A stretch of 64,000 bases of DNA from positions 806,001-870,000 of the forward strand of contig CP115555.1 of NCBI GenBank assembly GCA_030168575.1, given 5' to 3'. Below the pieces are notes generated by a model. That model saw only the letters and a program-made list of their open reading frames with translations. It was not told where the DNA came from and ran no database searches. The translations under genes and the position numbers were made by a program. This document shows, piece after piece, positions 8,640 through 17,093 of this stretch; positions within the stretch are counted from its first letter, which is position 1, and each line of letters starts with the position of its first letter. Source of the stretch: Methanomassiliicoccales archaeon LGM-RCC1 (GTDB lineage: Archaea > Thermoplasmatota > Thermoplasmata > Methanomassiliicoccales > Methanomethylophilaceae).

Positions 8640-8642
8640 CCA
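8628..8642 (+). repeat. Left copy of 15-bp direct repeat at the tRNA-Leu 3' end (attL-like)
   Basis: CCTTCCCTTGCACCA, the T-stem 3' strand, acceptor 3' strand, discriminator and CCA of tRNA-Leu, recurs exactly at 10395-10409 in the same orientation. Confidence 0.6.
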
Positions 8643-8701
8643 CTTTTGATTATGACCTAATCGAGCATAATATTTAACCGATGTAGTTCTAACACAGGTT
8701 C

Positions 8702-9919
8702 ATGACAGAACAGATTGATAATGCTGGAAAACTGCGCAAGATTTCGCCTTTTGCGGTGACTGTGGCGGCAGTTGTGCTGGTGTTATTTGCTTCATTTATC
8801 GTCTACGACGGCGGACAGAAGGAGATGGATCTGGATGGCAATTGGCATCTAGCATCGTATGCCGAAGGGTACTATGACGATGACGGCAGCACCGTATACG
8901 AGACGTACGATCCGAAGTATCTGTGGGATGAGGTCGCGACCTTCGAGGAGATCGGAGACGGGATTTACTCCATGCATCTGGATGGCAGTGAATATATCTG
9001 TGTGGCCAACGGCAACACGATGATGACTGGTGGCATTTGGGATTTCACGAACACGTCCATATTGACCAAGATTGAGGATACAATCATAGTCTCATCGTTC
9101 CTTGACGGCTATATCGGTGTGGCCAGAATGATCTTCGAGCGTCAGGATCCCGGTGACAGGCTCGTGGCGGGATCGAGGGAGGCTTCATGGGGAGATTCCT
9201 ACGAATTCCAAGAAGGTGATGTGTACGAGGCTTTCATTGCGAACCAGTACACCGAAGATGGTATCATCGACCACCTTTCCGAGAACCGCTACCTGACGAT
9301 CAACGGGGTCAAGCCCGGTATTATGTTCTACAACTCTCACGGTGACCAAACCGACCTCGATTTCGTCGCGGTGAAGGTATCGCCTAATGACTGGATGGCA
9401 ATCTCAGATTATGATAGCGACACCTGCCTTATCGATATGGTGCATATCGAGGACGGGGTCATATATACAGCATCCTACGACAATACCAACGGCGATATCG
9501 AACTTTGGCAGGTATGTTACGGTGACGAGAGCAAAGTCGTGAAGGCCCCCAGCACCCTTTGGGGCAAGCGTTACGAGGGAACCTTCAACGCATATGTCGA
9601 GGAGAATGGAGTAGTTCTGAGGTCTATGGAGGACGAAGTGGCCATAACGTTCGACCTTGTCGATTCCAACACTAACGTTATAGAGGTCACCTTGTTTGCG
9701 CCCGAGGGGGATTCTTATTTTGGTGCGATGCTTTTCCCCAACGAATCTGGCTACAGTTTCTATATGGAATCGGTCTACGATAACAACGGAGAAACGTTCT
9801 GGGGATATTACTTCGGAACGATATCTAAGGACCTTAAGAAGATCACGATTGTCGGAACAGCGGATAACGCCGCTGGCACCTACATGATCTTCAACAATGT
9901 CTTCAAACTGGCAGAGTGA
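8702..9919 (+). CDS. Membrane-anchored extracellular protein, unknown function
   Basis: The 405-residue product has a short cytoplasmic N-terminus, one hydrophobic segment (about residues 17-38), and a long acidic, tyrosine- and aspartate-rich outer domain of probable beta structure with repeated short strands (for example LDGNWHLASY and YFGTISKDLKKI). It resembles lipocalin-like or META-like barrels in its opening GNWHLASYAEG, but that is only an impression. A TATA-like TAATATTTAA lies about 30 bases before ATG 8702, giving a nearly leaderless transcript, and a strong terminator follows. It is the sole complete gene between the two tRNA-Leu-derived repeats, hence a candidate cargo gene. Confidence 0.75.
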   Translation: MTEQIDNAGKLRKISPFAVTVAAVVLVLFASFIVYDGGQKEMDLDGNWHLASYAEGYYDDDGSTVYETYDPKYLWDEVATFEEIGDGIYSMHLDGSEYICVANGNTMMTGGIWDFTNTSILTKIEDTIIVSSFLDGYIGVARMIFERQDPGDRLVAGSREASWGDSYEFQEGDVYEAFIANQYTEDGIIDHLSENRYLTINGVKPGIMFYNSHGDQTDLDFVAVKVSPNDWMAISDYDSDTCLIDMVHIEDGVIYTASYDNTNGDIELWQVCYGDESKVVKAPSTLWGKRYEGTFNAYVEENGVVLRSMEDEVAITFDLVDSNTNVIEVTLFAPEGDSYFGAMLFPNESGYSFYMESVYDNNGETFWGYYFGTISKDLKKITIVGTADNAAGTYMIFNNVFKLAE

Positions 9920-9928
9920 AACCTTTCA

Positions 9929-9952
9929 GGGCGGGACCAGACGGTCCTGCCC
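9929..9952 (+). terminator. Strong hairpin terminator after the extracellular protein gene
   Basis: GGGCGGGACC AGAC GGTCCTGCCC gives a 10-bp stem (one G-T pair), nine bases after the stop, followed by TTCATTTTT. Confidence 0.8.
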
Positions 9953-10082
9953 TTCATTTTTACTTGACAAAAGCGAGCGTTATTACCGCATATTTTTGTT
10001 ACTGGCCATTCCTTCCTGCTTATGGGGCATCAAGTCTACATGAGCTGCGTTATACCCGAATCGAATAGAATTATAGGTCAGA

Positions 10083-10250
10083 TCACAGCGCCGCTAGTAC
10101 CGCCCCAGATACTACTATGGACAAGACTATGATCGCGATGAGTGCCCGGAACCAGTCCTTCACTCTGATTAGACCTATCAGCGCTGCTATGACTGCGAAT
10201 ATGACCTTTTCTTCACTCGTTTGTCCTGATAAATACTCGCAGGAGACTCG
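10083..10250 (-). pseudogene. Remnant of a small membrane protein (C-terminal part, no start codon)
   Basis: The minus strand has an open frame of 56 codons ending at TGA 10083. Its last 36 residues form two hydrophobic stretches, VIFAVIAALIGLI and then RVKDWFRALIAIIVLSIVVS, the pattern of a small membrane protein with a positive loop. Upstream the frame ends in TAG at 10251-10253 with no ATG, GTG or TTG before the hydrophobic part, so only a tail survives. It lies inside the tRNA-Leu-bounded segment and may be debris of the integrated element. Chance hydrophobic reading is possible. Confidence 0.3.
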
Positions 10251-10394
10251 CTACTCGATGGTCGGATTGTGATTGGAGTGGGTGTGCTTTGCACTAATAA
10301 ATGGTACTGGTTTTGGTGCAAGACGTTCGATGCGATTGGAGTCAAAAATCGGTGTTTTTGGTGTTTTTCGGAAATGCTAGGGGGGTTGTGCAAA

Positions 10395-10409
10395 CCTTCC
10401 CTTGCACCA
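10395..10409 (+). repeat. Right copy of tRNA-Leu 3'-end repeat (attR-like)
   Basis: Exact 15-base direct repeat of 8628-8642 about 1.77 kb downstream of tRNA-Leu. No other part of a tRNA is present here. The rest of 9953-10526 holds only the membrane-protein remnant and AT-rich sequence. Confidence 0.6.
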
Positions 10410-10526
10410 TTTATTCCATTTAATGTCCGATCGTACTGGCAATCCGTTCTCCATAACACCATATTGTTCATTTTTGTCACGAGCGAGACATAACCAATTT
10501 ATAGCGTATAGGCGGGTTTATTATTC

Positions 10527-11918
10527 ATGTCCGAGCTGTCGGTCAAGATAGACAATTTCTTCCACATAACCGAGAGGGGCTCGGACTTGAAGACCGAGAT
10601 CAAGGGAGGAGTCATAACCTTCCTTGCGATGTTCTACATCCTCGCGGTCAACCCGAGTATTCTGGCTCCGGCTGCGGGAGAAGAACTGTTCGGCCAGCTT
10701 GTAACCGCCACGGCACTGGCCTCATGCGTCTCATGTATACTCATGGGGCTGTATGCGAGATTCCCGATAGCTTTGGCCCCCGGAATGGGTATCAACGCAT
10801 TCGTCTCGTACACAGTCGTCCTGAGCATGGGATTCAGCTATCCCCAGGCATTGCTCATTGTCCTCATCTCCGGTATCGCCTTCTTCATCCTGACGGTCAG
10901 CGGTCTTAGAATGAAGATCCTTCAGGCCATACCGATGGTGATGAAACTGGCGATCACCGCAGGTATAGGATTCTTCATCGTGGTCGTCGGACTGTTTAAC
11001 GCAGGAATTATCATTCATGCGACCGGTTCCGCTCTGGAGCTCGGCGACCTATCTGCACCCGGTACGCTTCTCGCCTTGGCCTGCATCGTCATAACGATGT
11101 TCTTCTGGGCCAGGAATAGCTGGGGAGCCGTCCTGATCGGTATCATAGCGACCATCATCATCGGATTTGTCGGAGGGGCCCTGTTCGGTTGGGATACGGT
11201 CGTCAACGGGGCGCAGCTCATCCCAGGAGTGGGAACGGCCGCTATAACGGATCTCATCAGTATGCCTGATTTCGGGTTGTTCGGTGTCGTGTTCGATATA
11301 GGGTCGATCGAGGGCACGATGTGGTCGGCGTTCATAGTATCCATCATATCTCTGCTGATCATCGATATGTTCGATACTACGGGGACCATAGTCGGGGTCT
11401 CGCGTTCCGCCGGCATCATGGACGAGGACGGGGAGATCAAGGGCAACGAGAAGGCCCTGGAGGTCGACGCGGTAGCGACCGTCTTCGGTGCCGTCGCAGG
11501 TACTTCCACCACCACTTCTTTCATCGAGTCAAGCACCGGTATAGCCGCTGGGGCCAGGACGGGACTGATGGCGGTCGTTGTAGGACTGTTGTTCATGGCC
11601 ATGCTGTTCTTCGTACCGGCATTCGCCATAATCACGCCGGCATGTACGGTGGGTGCGTTGTTCCTCGTGGGTTTGGCCATGATCACCGCCCTGAGGGAGA
11701 TAGAATGGAACGATTACACCACCATCGCAACGGTGTTCGTCACGCTGTTCATGATGGGCTTGTCGGGATCGATAACCAATGGAATCGCTCTGGGAACGTT
11801 CGCTTACATCATCTGCATGGTGGCAGAGGGCAAATGGAGAGACATCTCACTGGTCCTGTGGGCATTCGAGATAATATTCCTGGTGCACTTCATTCTCCTT
11901 TACGAGTTCACACCCTGA
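10527..11918 (+). CDS. NCS2-family purine (adenine/guanine/hypoxanthine) permease, AzgA type
   Basis: A 463-residue polytopic membrane protein of the AzgA branch of the nucleobase:cation symporter-2 family. Diagnostic segments are the opening IDNFFHITERGSDLKTEIKGG, the AMFYILAVNP helix, the ALAPGMGINAF motif near residue 85, and GTSTTTSFIESSTGIAAGARTG near residue 330 where substrate and ion bind. It imports purine bases for salvage. A TATA-like TTTATAGC at about 10499-10506 lies 25 bases before the ATG, so the transcript is likely leaderless. It stands alone. Confidence 0.92.
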   Translation: MSELSVKIDNFFHITERGSDLKTEIKGGVITFLAMFYILAVNPSILAPAAGEELFGQLVTATALASCVSCILMGLYARFPIALAPGMGINAFVSYTVVLSMGFSYPQALLIVLISGIAFFILTVSGLRMKILQAIPMVMKLAITAGIGFFIVVVGLFNAGIIIHATGSALELGDLSAPGTLLALACIVITMFFWARNSWGAVLIGIIATIIIGFVGGALFGWDTVVNGAQLIPGVGTAAITDLISMPDFGLFGVVFDIGSIEGTMWSAFIVSIISLLIIDMFDTTGTIVGVSRSAGIMDEDGEIKGNEKALEVDAVATVFGAVAGTSTTTSFIESSTGIAAGARTGLMAVVVGLLFMAMLFFVPAFAIITPACTVGALFLVGLAMITALREIEWNDYTTIATVFVTLFMMGLSGSITNGIALGTFAYIICMVAEGKWRDISLVLWAFEIIFLVHFILLYEFTP

Positions 11919-11997
11919 TCCATCGGCAGGGCATTCAGCGTCAGGGGATCTGCTGAAAAAGGATGCTGTGCATCCGTAAGTGTGATTGATGATCGGA

Positions 11998-12285
11998 TCA
12001 GATCCTCTCCACGACCTCCGACCAGGATTTCAGCCTGTCGAAGGTCATCAGCCTGCAGCCGTCGCAGGTTGTGTAGGAATGGTCGATGTACTTCGATATC
12101 TTCAGAAGGGTCTCCGCATCCTCTGCGCTGATCTTCCCGGAATCGGCCGCCCTGTTGATGTAAGGGTCGAGGGTGCCGGCTATCCTTTCTTCGCCCAGAA
12201 GGGCTTTCAGCTTCTCTTCCAGCCTTATCCTGTACTGGCTGGCCGAACAGATGGATTTGGACGTGTTGCATGCTACTTCGGTCAT
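11998..12285 (-). CDS. Conserved-looking small cysteine-containing protein, unknown function
   Basis: The 95-residue helical protein begins MTEVACNTSKSICSASQYRI and carries four cysteines, the last two as CDGCR near the C-terminus (TTCDGCRLMTF). These could bind a metal. An ATG at 12330 is in frame, but a TATA box (TTTATACG on the minus strand, about 12310-12317) lies inside that longer frame and about 28 bases before ATG 12285, favouring the shorter start. Family not recognised. It faces the purine permease gene tail to tail. Confidence 0.6.
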   Translation of the reverse strand: MTEVACNTSKSICSASQYRIRLEEKLKALLGEERIAGTLDPYINRAADSGKISAEDAETLLKISKYIDHSYTTCDGCRLMTFDRLKSWSEVVERI

Positions 12286-12329
12286 GGGTAAAGGGACGTC
12301 ATAGGAGCGTATAAAGGGGGTCGGAAACA

Positions 12330-12741
12330 TTGGCCGTTAACCCGTGCAGGTACATAGTTGCGTTCGATAACAAGGTTTTGATACGATTAGAGTCGGACCG
12401 GAGATGTAAATCCCCTGCATCCAACTCTTCCATCATCAGTACTGAGTATACCACTAACATAAGCGGCACCGCTGTGACGGCGAAAGTACTTCTCGCTTCA
12501 TCGGACCCCATTTCTCTTACCTGGACCGTTGTGGGGGTTCGTTGTAACGTTGTTTTTCATCGATGTTTGAGCTGATTTTGTACAATCTAAAGTTTAGAAA
12601 TAAAACTCATTTAAAGTAAGTACTTACTATAAATGAACATAATAAATCATGTAAATTCATAATATATGCGGAAAAAGTGGCAAAATCATCATTATAATTT
12701 GGCTCGCTAAATACAATATACGAACCGTCGATCCAGCGTGG
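12330..12741. other. Intergenic stretch without a convincing gene
   Basis: About 410 bases. Open frames on both strands (12330-12575 plus, 12299-12511 minus) have composition and residues unlike proteins of this genome and overlap each other. The part from about 12580 to 12720 is strongly AT-rich and contains TATA-like stretches (ACTATAAATG), but no gene follows at the right distance on the plus strand. Confidence 0.5.
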
Positions 12742-12993
12742 TCACATCATGGCCAGGAATGCACCAGAGACAACAATCGCCACAACGACGCCTGCCACGG
12801 CAGCCCATTTCCAATCCTTCTCGAGGATAAGGCCTATGAATGCAGTCACAACTGCGAACATCGGGGACGTTATCAGGATTAGTACTCCGTAGTAAAGGAA
12901 AGGGTTGCCTTCCGTCATGAACTCCCCTATAACGATCAGGATCAGTCCCAATACGATTCCGATGCGGAGGGTCCATGCTATCGCCTTGTTCAT
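12742..12993 (-). CDS. DUF1634 family membrane protein
   Basis: An 83-residue protein with three hydrophobic helices (about residues 5-25, 32-57 and 62-82), size and layout matching DUF1634. Members of this family regularly sit beside TauE/SafE exporters and are thought to act with them. Here it begins two bases after the TauE gene stop, so the two form one operon. Its function, perhaps an accessory subunit of the anion exporter, is inferred from this association. Confidence 0.78.
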   Translation of the reverse strand: MNKAIAWTLRIGIVLGLILIVIGEFMTEGNPFLYYGVLILITSPMFAVVTAFIGLILEKDWKWAAVAGVVVAIVVSGAFLAMM

Positions 12994-12995
12994 GT

Positions 12996-13817
12996 TCACA
13001 GTATCCCTCCCACACGCAGAAGTACGAGAGTGGCCATAAAGAATAGGACCACCGAGAAGTATCTCCTGATGTATTTGGTGTCCAGCTTCCTCGCCAGGTA
13101 CGTTCCCAACAATGCACCTATGAATGCACCTATGGCCACGCCTCCCGCGAAGGTCAGGTCGAGTTGACCGCTGAAGAAGTAGGTTATGGCGCCGGAGAAC
13201 GCGGTGATCCCGATCATGTAGCTGCTCGTTGAACTGGCTGCTTTCATGGGGACGTGCATTATCAGATTCATCACGGGGACCTTGATGGCTCCCCCTCCGA
13301 CTCCAGTCATGGAGGACATCATTCCCGCGAACACACATGCCAAACTGCCTGTGCCGGCGTTTTGCACATGATACGAGATGCACTCGCCGCTGGCCTCGTC
13401 CTTGTATTCGAAGCACATCTTGCCCCCTTCCCCGTTGGGTTCCACGACCCTCTCTGGACTGAGTATCATCCTGACACCACTGTAGATCATCACGGCGCAG
13501 AAGATCAGGCTCAGCAGCCATTCCTGCAGATATCCCGCGATCAAAGCTCCGGCCACGGCACCTATGGTGGTGGTCACCTCGAGCATCAATCCGAGACGGA
13601 TGTTGGCCAGCCCTTTCTCCACGAATACGCTTGACGCTCCAACGGACCCTGCCACGATCCCCACAAGGCTGACGGCAGCCGCTTCGGCGGGCGCCATACC
13701 GAATGCGAGCATCAGAACGGGGACGAATATCACTCCCCCCCCCAATCCGAAGAGCGCACCCATGACGCCGGCTCCCGCTCCGAGGGCTATCAGTCCCAAA
13801 AGGATGAGGATCTCCAT
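12996..13817 (-). CDS. TauE/SafE family sulfite/organosulfonate exporter-type permease
   Basis: A 273-residue polytopic protein of the TauE/SafE/TSUP family. The two halves carry the related signatures GALFGLGGGVIFVPVLMLAFG and SMTGVGGGAIKVPVMNLIM, the inverted-repeat hallmark of the family. A loop of about 40 residues between them holds two cysteines (KMCFEYKDEASGECISYHV). ATG 13829 is also in frame, but the AT-rich box near 13842-13852 points to initiation near 13817. The substrate is a small sulfur-containing anion by family, not shown by the sequence. Confidence 0.87.
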   Translation of the reverse strand: MEILILLGLIALGAGAGVMGALFGLGGGVIFVPVLMLAFGMAPAEAAAVSLVGIVAGSVGASSVFVEKGLANIRLGLMLEVTTTIGAVAGALIAGYLQEWLLSLIFCAVMIYSGVRMILSPERVVEPNGEGGKMCFEYKDEASGECISYHVQNAGTGSLACVFAGMMSSMTGVGGGAIKVPVMNLIMHVPMKAASSTSSYMIGITAFSGAITYFFSGQLDLTFAGGVAIGAFIGALLGTYLARKLDTKYIRRYFSVVLFFMATLVLLRVGGIL

Positions 13818-13841
13818 GGAAAACAGCATCTAATCGGGCGA

Positions 13842-13852
13842 TATAGTTTTAT
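13842..13852. promoter_or_regulatory. Shared divergent TATA element for the TauE and ThiI-like genes
   Basis: TATAGTTTTAT between the divergent genes lies about 25 bases from GTG 13874 on the plus strand and about 28 bases from ATG 13817 on the minus strand, which supports both chosen starts. Confidence 0.45.
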
Positions 13853-13873
13853 CCGCAACCCCGATTCAAAGCC

Positions 13874-14719
13874 GTGGCCATATTACTCGTTAGATACGCT
13901 GAGATCGGGTTGAAGAGCACACCTGTCCGCAAGAGGTTCGAGAGCACGCTGAAGGATAACATGCTCAACATGCTCATGGAGGACGGGGTCGAGGCACTGG
14001 TCACCAACAAGGGTGCGAGATTCTACATAGAGGCCACAGATATCGATGCCGCGGTGAGATCCGCCAGGAAGGTCTTCGGAATCGCCTCCATATCCATTGC
14101 AGAAGAGTGCTCCTCCAAGATGGAGGACATGTGCCGCACCGGTGCGGAATATTCCCTGTCAAGGCTGTCCGAGGGGCAGTCCTTCGCTGTCAAGGCACGC
14201 AGGGAGGGAACACAGGGATACACAAGCCTCGACATGGGCAGGGAGATAGGCTCCGCCATATTCCTCGCCAATGAGGACAAGGGTATCAAGGTCGATCTCA
14301 CGGATCCCGACGTGGTGTTCTTCGTGGAGGCCCGCGACAACCGCGCGTTCATCTTCCAGGATTACATCAGATGCCACGCGGGACTCCCGGTGGGGACGCA
14401 GGGCAAGGTCATCGCAGACATCGACGGTTCTGAGAGGAGCATCGTGTCCGCGTGGCTGATGATGAAGCGTGGATGCAGGGTCATGATCAGAGGCGACGGG
14501 GACTTCTCTCCCCTGAAGCAGTACGATACCTACCTGAGGAAGTTCAATCCAGAGAAGGACGACGAGAAGAAGATCCTTGGAATCGTCATGGGGACCGACC
14601 TCAAGGACCTGGAGGGCGTGGATGTCAGTCAGTATGAGCTACCTGTATTCTTCCCGACCATCGGAATGACCGACGAAGAAGTCCATGTTTTTTTCGAGAC
14701 CATAATCAAAGGCCTCTGA
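13874..14719 (+). CDS. ThiI-like THUMP protein with degenerate, shortened PP-loop domain
   Basis: ThiI makes 4-thiouridine in tRNA and feeds sulfur to thiamine. The first 165 residues are a normal ferredoxin-like plus THUMP unit (MAILLVRYAEIGLKSTPVRK at the start, then RREGTQGYTSLDMGREIGSAI). The PP-loop that should read SGGxDS followed by WLMMKRGC is present only in its tail: IDGSERSIVSAWLMMKRGC. The glycine pair and the Asp of the ATP loop are lost, and the domain is about 110 residues instead of about 200. ATP-dependent adenylation is therefore unlikely; tRNA binding may remain. The GTG start is supported by a TATA box 27 bases upstream. Confidence 0.75.
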   Translation: MAILLVRYAEIGLKSTPVRKRFESTLKDNMLNMLMEDGVEALVTNKGARFYIEATDIDAAVRSARKVFGIASISIAEECSSKMEDMCRTGAEYSLSRLSEGQSFAVKARREGTQGYTSLDMGREIGSAIFLANEDKGIKVDLTDPDVVFFVEARDNRAFIFQDYIRCHAGLPVGTQGKVIADIDGSERSIVSAWLMMKRGCRVMIRGDGDFSPLKQYDTYLRKFNPEKDDEKKILGIVMGTDLKDLEGVDVSQYELPVFFPTIGMTDEEVHVFFETIIKGL

Positions 14720-14746
14720 ATCCTTTAGAGCAAAAACAAGAAATAT

Positions 14747-14762
14747 CCGCCCTTGCGGGCGG
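14747..14762. terminator. Bidirectional hairpin between ThiI-like gene and L15e
   Basis: CCGCCC TTGC GGGCGG is a perfect 6-bp GC stem between the two convergent genes, with A-rich sequence on its left and TTAAATGGTTTTA on its right. Confidence 0.6.
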
Positions 14763-14792
14763 TTAAATGGTTTTACCTGAACGTAAGTGAGA

Positions 14793-15416
14793 TCACTTGA
14801 TTCTTCTCTGGTTCGCCTTGACCGAGGGTCTGGCCTTCTCAGCACCCTTTCCGGTGTGCCTCATTCCACGTCCCTTCTGTCCGGCGGAGGTCTTTCCGCG
14901 GTAGACACGGTTGGTGTGTGTCTTCTCGCAGATCCAGTTGATCTTGGGGTCGGCCTTGATGACGGGGTGTGCGGGATCGACGAGGATGACCTCATACCAC
15001 TCCTGCTGTCCGTCTGCACCTACCCAGTAGGAGTTCAGAACCTCGAGGTTGGGGTATCTCTTCGCAGTCCTCTCCTCGGCCATCCTCTGGATGCTCTTGC
15101 CGGTGATGATCTGGTTGATTCCCTTCCTCTTTGCTCTCCTACCTGTGACGATGGCCCTCTTGCGGAAGGATCCCTTCCTGACCCTCGCCCTTACGATGAC
15201 GTATCCCTGCTTGGCCTTGTATCCGAGTGCTCTGGCCCTGTCCAGACGGGTTGGCTTGTCGACGCGGACGAAGTTCTCTTCCTTCCTCCACTTGATGCGG
15301 CGCTCGTAGTTCAATGCCTTGACGTATGATTTCTCGGGTACGTCCCATGCATCAGCGATGTAGCTGTACATGCTCTTCCCGTTGACCGGGCGTGTTTCCT
15401 GAGTCTCTTCGCTCAT
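14793..15416 (-). CDS. rpl15e: 50S ribosomal protein L15e
   Basis: A 207-residue basic protein with the family core KSMYSYIADAWDVPEKSYVK and the conserved tail HTNRVYRGKTSAGQKGRGMR. It binds 23S rRNA in the large subunit. An ATG at 15446 is in frame, but 15416 is preceded by a clear Shine-Dalgarno site (AGGTG, 6 bases before the ATG), and homologues begin near MYSYI with a short charged lead. A TATAT box at about 15504-15510 gives a leader of about 60 bases. Monocistronic here. Confidence 0.97.
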   Translation of the reverse strand: MSEETQETRPVNGKSMYSYIADAWDVPEKSYVKALNYERRIKWRKEENFVRVDKPTRLDRARALGYKAKQGYVIVRARVRKGSFRKRAIVTGRRAKRKGINQIITGKSIQRMAEERTAKRYPNLEVLNSYWVGADGQQEWYEVILVDPAHPVIKADPKINWICEKTHTNRVYRGKTSAGQKGRGMRHTGKGAEKARPSVKANQRRIK

Positions 15417-15503
15417 TTTAATCACCTTTACGGATTCACCTTTCACGGCACATTTCCGTTCGTGAGGCTAAACGTCTCACAGAGTAAGGGGATGCCTATG
15501 TCG

Positions 15504-15510
15504 TATATAA
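15504..15510 (-). promoter_or_regulatory. Putative TATA box for L15e
   Basis: TTATATA (minus strand) lies about 88 bases upstream of the L15e ATG in the divergent L15e-larE region. With the Shine-Dalgarno site it implies a leadered mRNA of about 60 bases. Confidence 0.45.
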
Positions 15511-15585
15511 AGAAAACAGTGCGCGCATATAGATTCGCGAATGAAGGGATAAAATCTCAGGACGGTTATACGCTGTCCGATCAAG

Positions 15586-16353
15586 ATGTCCTCCAACGTG
15601 CCCGAGAGTCTCCAGAAGGTCCTTTCCGACGTCAAGCGTCCGGCCATGGCTTTCTCAGGGGGCGTCGATTCCACATACGTCCTCTACGCATGCGGGGAGC
15701 TGGGATTGGACGTCATACACTACTTCGTCAAGGGGGCATTCCAGACCGAGAGGGAGATGAGGAGGGCGACGGAACTGGCATCCTCGTTGGGATTCGATCT
15801 GAGCGTCATCCATTTCGACGTGATGTCCAGGGACGAGATCCTGGAGAACACGGAGGAGCGTTGCTACCTCTGCAAGAAGATGATCATGAATCTGATATCC
15901 GAGGAGGCCAAGGGGGACGGTCGGGAGGTCATCCTCGACGGGACCAACGCATCGGATGATATCGGCGAGAGACCGGGAATGAGGGTCCTGGGGGAACTGG
16001 GCATAAGGTCCCCGCTGAAGGAGGCCGGGCTCTCCAAGCAGGACATCAGGGAACTTTCCAAGAAGGCGGGACTCCCTACATGGGACATGCCGTCCGATTC
16101 ATGTCTGGCCACGCGTATACCGCACGGTACCGCCATCACCCGCGAGCTTCTGATCCGTACCGAGGATGCCGAGGCGGACATCAGGGAGCTGGGCTTCAGG
16201 GACTTCAGGGTCCGTACCATAGGGGATGGAGCCTTGTTGGAGACGGAGATGGAACAGAGCGACCTGCTGGACAAGAAGCGCCACAAGGTCGAGAAGACTC
16301 TTCTGAAGTACTACGATTCCGTCTCATACGGAATAAGGAGGTCGCAGCTATGA
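15586..16353 (+). CDS. larE: LarE, sulfur transferase for nickel-pincer nucleotide synthesis
   Basis: LarE adenylates the biscarboxylated nicotinate nucleotide made by LarB and converts its carboxylates to thiocarboxylates. The 255-residue protein has the PP-loop FSGGVDST (SGGVDS at residues 24-29) and the conserved SDSCLATRIPHG segment holding C173, the position of the sulfur-donating cysteine. It also has C93 and C96 (RCYLCKK). Three cysteines in this arrangement characterise the [4Fe-4S]-cluster LarE class, which can act repeatedly, in contrast to the sacrificial-cysteine class. First gene of larE-larB-larC; overlaps larB as ATGA. Confidence 0.92.
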   Translation: MSSNVPESLQKVLSDVKRPAMAFSGGVDSTYVLYACGELGLDVIHYFVKGAFQTEREMRRATELASSLGFDLSVIHFDVMSRDEILENTEERCYLCKKMIMNLISEEAKGDGREVILDGTNASDDIGERPGMRVLGELGIRSPLKEAGLSKQDIRELSKKAGLPTWDMPSDSCLATRIPHGTAITRELLIRTEDAEADIRELGFRDFRVRTIGDGALLETEMEQSDLLDKKRHKVEKTLLKYYDSVSYGIRRSQL

Positions 16354-17093
16354 ATCCGAAGGAGATCCTGGAGGCCGTCAGGGACGGCAGCATGTCAGTC
16401 GATGATGCAGAGCGCATGCTGCGCTCCAGACCGTTCGTCGATCTTGGGTTCGCAAAGGTGGACACACAGAGGAGGTCCAGACAGGGTGCTTCGGAGGTCA
16501 TCTACGGCGCCAGCAAGACTCCGGAGCAGTGCGTCAAGATCGCCTCCACTCTGCTTGAGAACGGGTCGGAATGCGTAATGGTCACCCGCTGCGGGAAGGA
16601 GGTCCACGACCTCGCGGAATCATCCGGATTGGAATCATACTATCATCAGGACGCAAGGATCTGCATCTTGGGAAGGGTTCCCGATGCAGAGAGGGAATCA
16701 TACGTCTGCGTGGTCTGCGCAGGCACCAGCGACATACCTGTCGCCGAGGAGGCGGCGGTTACCGCCGAGATCCTCGGATGCAAGGTGAAGCGCCTGTACG
16801 ATGCCGGTGTGGCGGGTATACACCGTCTGCTCTCCGATGCGGATACCATCATGGGGGCCACCGCTGTAGTTGTGGCCGCAGGCATGGAGGGAGCTCTCCC
16901 GAGTGTCGTCGGAGGATTGGTTAGCGTACCGGTCATCGCAGTTCCGACATCGGTGGGATACGGGGCATCCTTCGAAGGATTGACAGCATTGCTGGCTATG
17001 ATGAATTCCTGTGCATCAACGGTCAGCGTCGTGAACATAGACAACGGCTTCGGTGCGGGCTATATCGCATCATTGATCGACAGGAAGGGATGA
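16350..17093 (+). CDS. larB: LarB, nicotinate-adenine dinucleotide carboxylase/hydrolase
   Basis: LarB opens nickel-pincer nucleotide synthesis by carboxylating the pyridinium of nicotinic acid adenine dinucleotide and releasing AMP. The 247-residue protein has a helical N-terminal part (about 1-60) and a PurE-like C-terminal domain with CAGTSDIPVAEEA near residues 123-135, YDAGVAGIHRLL, and VVAAGMEGALPSVVGGLV, all typical of LarB. The ATG overlaps the larE stop, and its own stop overlaps the larC ATG, so the three proteins are translationally coupled. Confidence 0.95.
   Translation: MNPKEILEAVRDGSMSVDDAERMLRSRPFVDLGFAKVDTQRRSRQGASEVIYGASKTPEQCVKIASTLLENGSECVMVTRCGKEVHDLAESSGLESYYHQDARICILGRVPDAERESYVCVVCAGTSDIPVAEEAAVTAEILGCKVKRLYDAGVAGIHRLLSDADTIMGATAVVVAAGMEGALPSVVGGLVSVPVIAVPTSVGYGASFEGLTALLAMMNSCASTVSVVNIDNGFGAGYIASLIDRKG

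Noticed and set aside
12299-12575. Overlapping frames in the 12.3-12.7 kb gap
   Set aside because: Both strands are open by chance; neither shows domain-like sequence or a ribosome site.
14787-15329. 180-residue plus-strand frame opposite L15e
   Set aside because: Antisense shadow of a ribosomal protein gene with biased codons.
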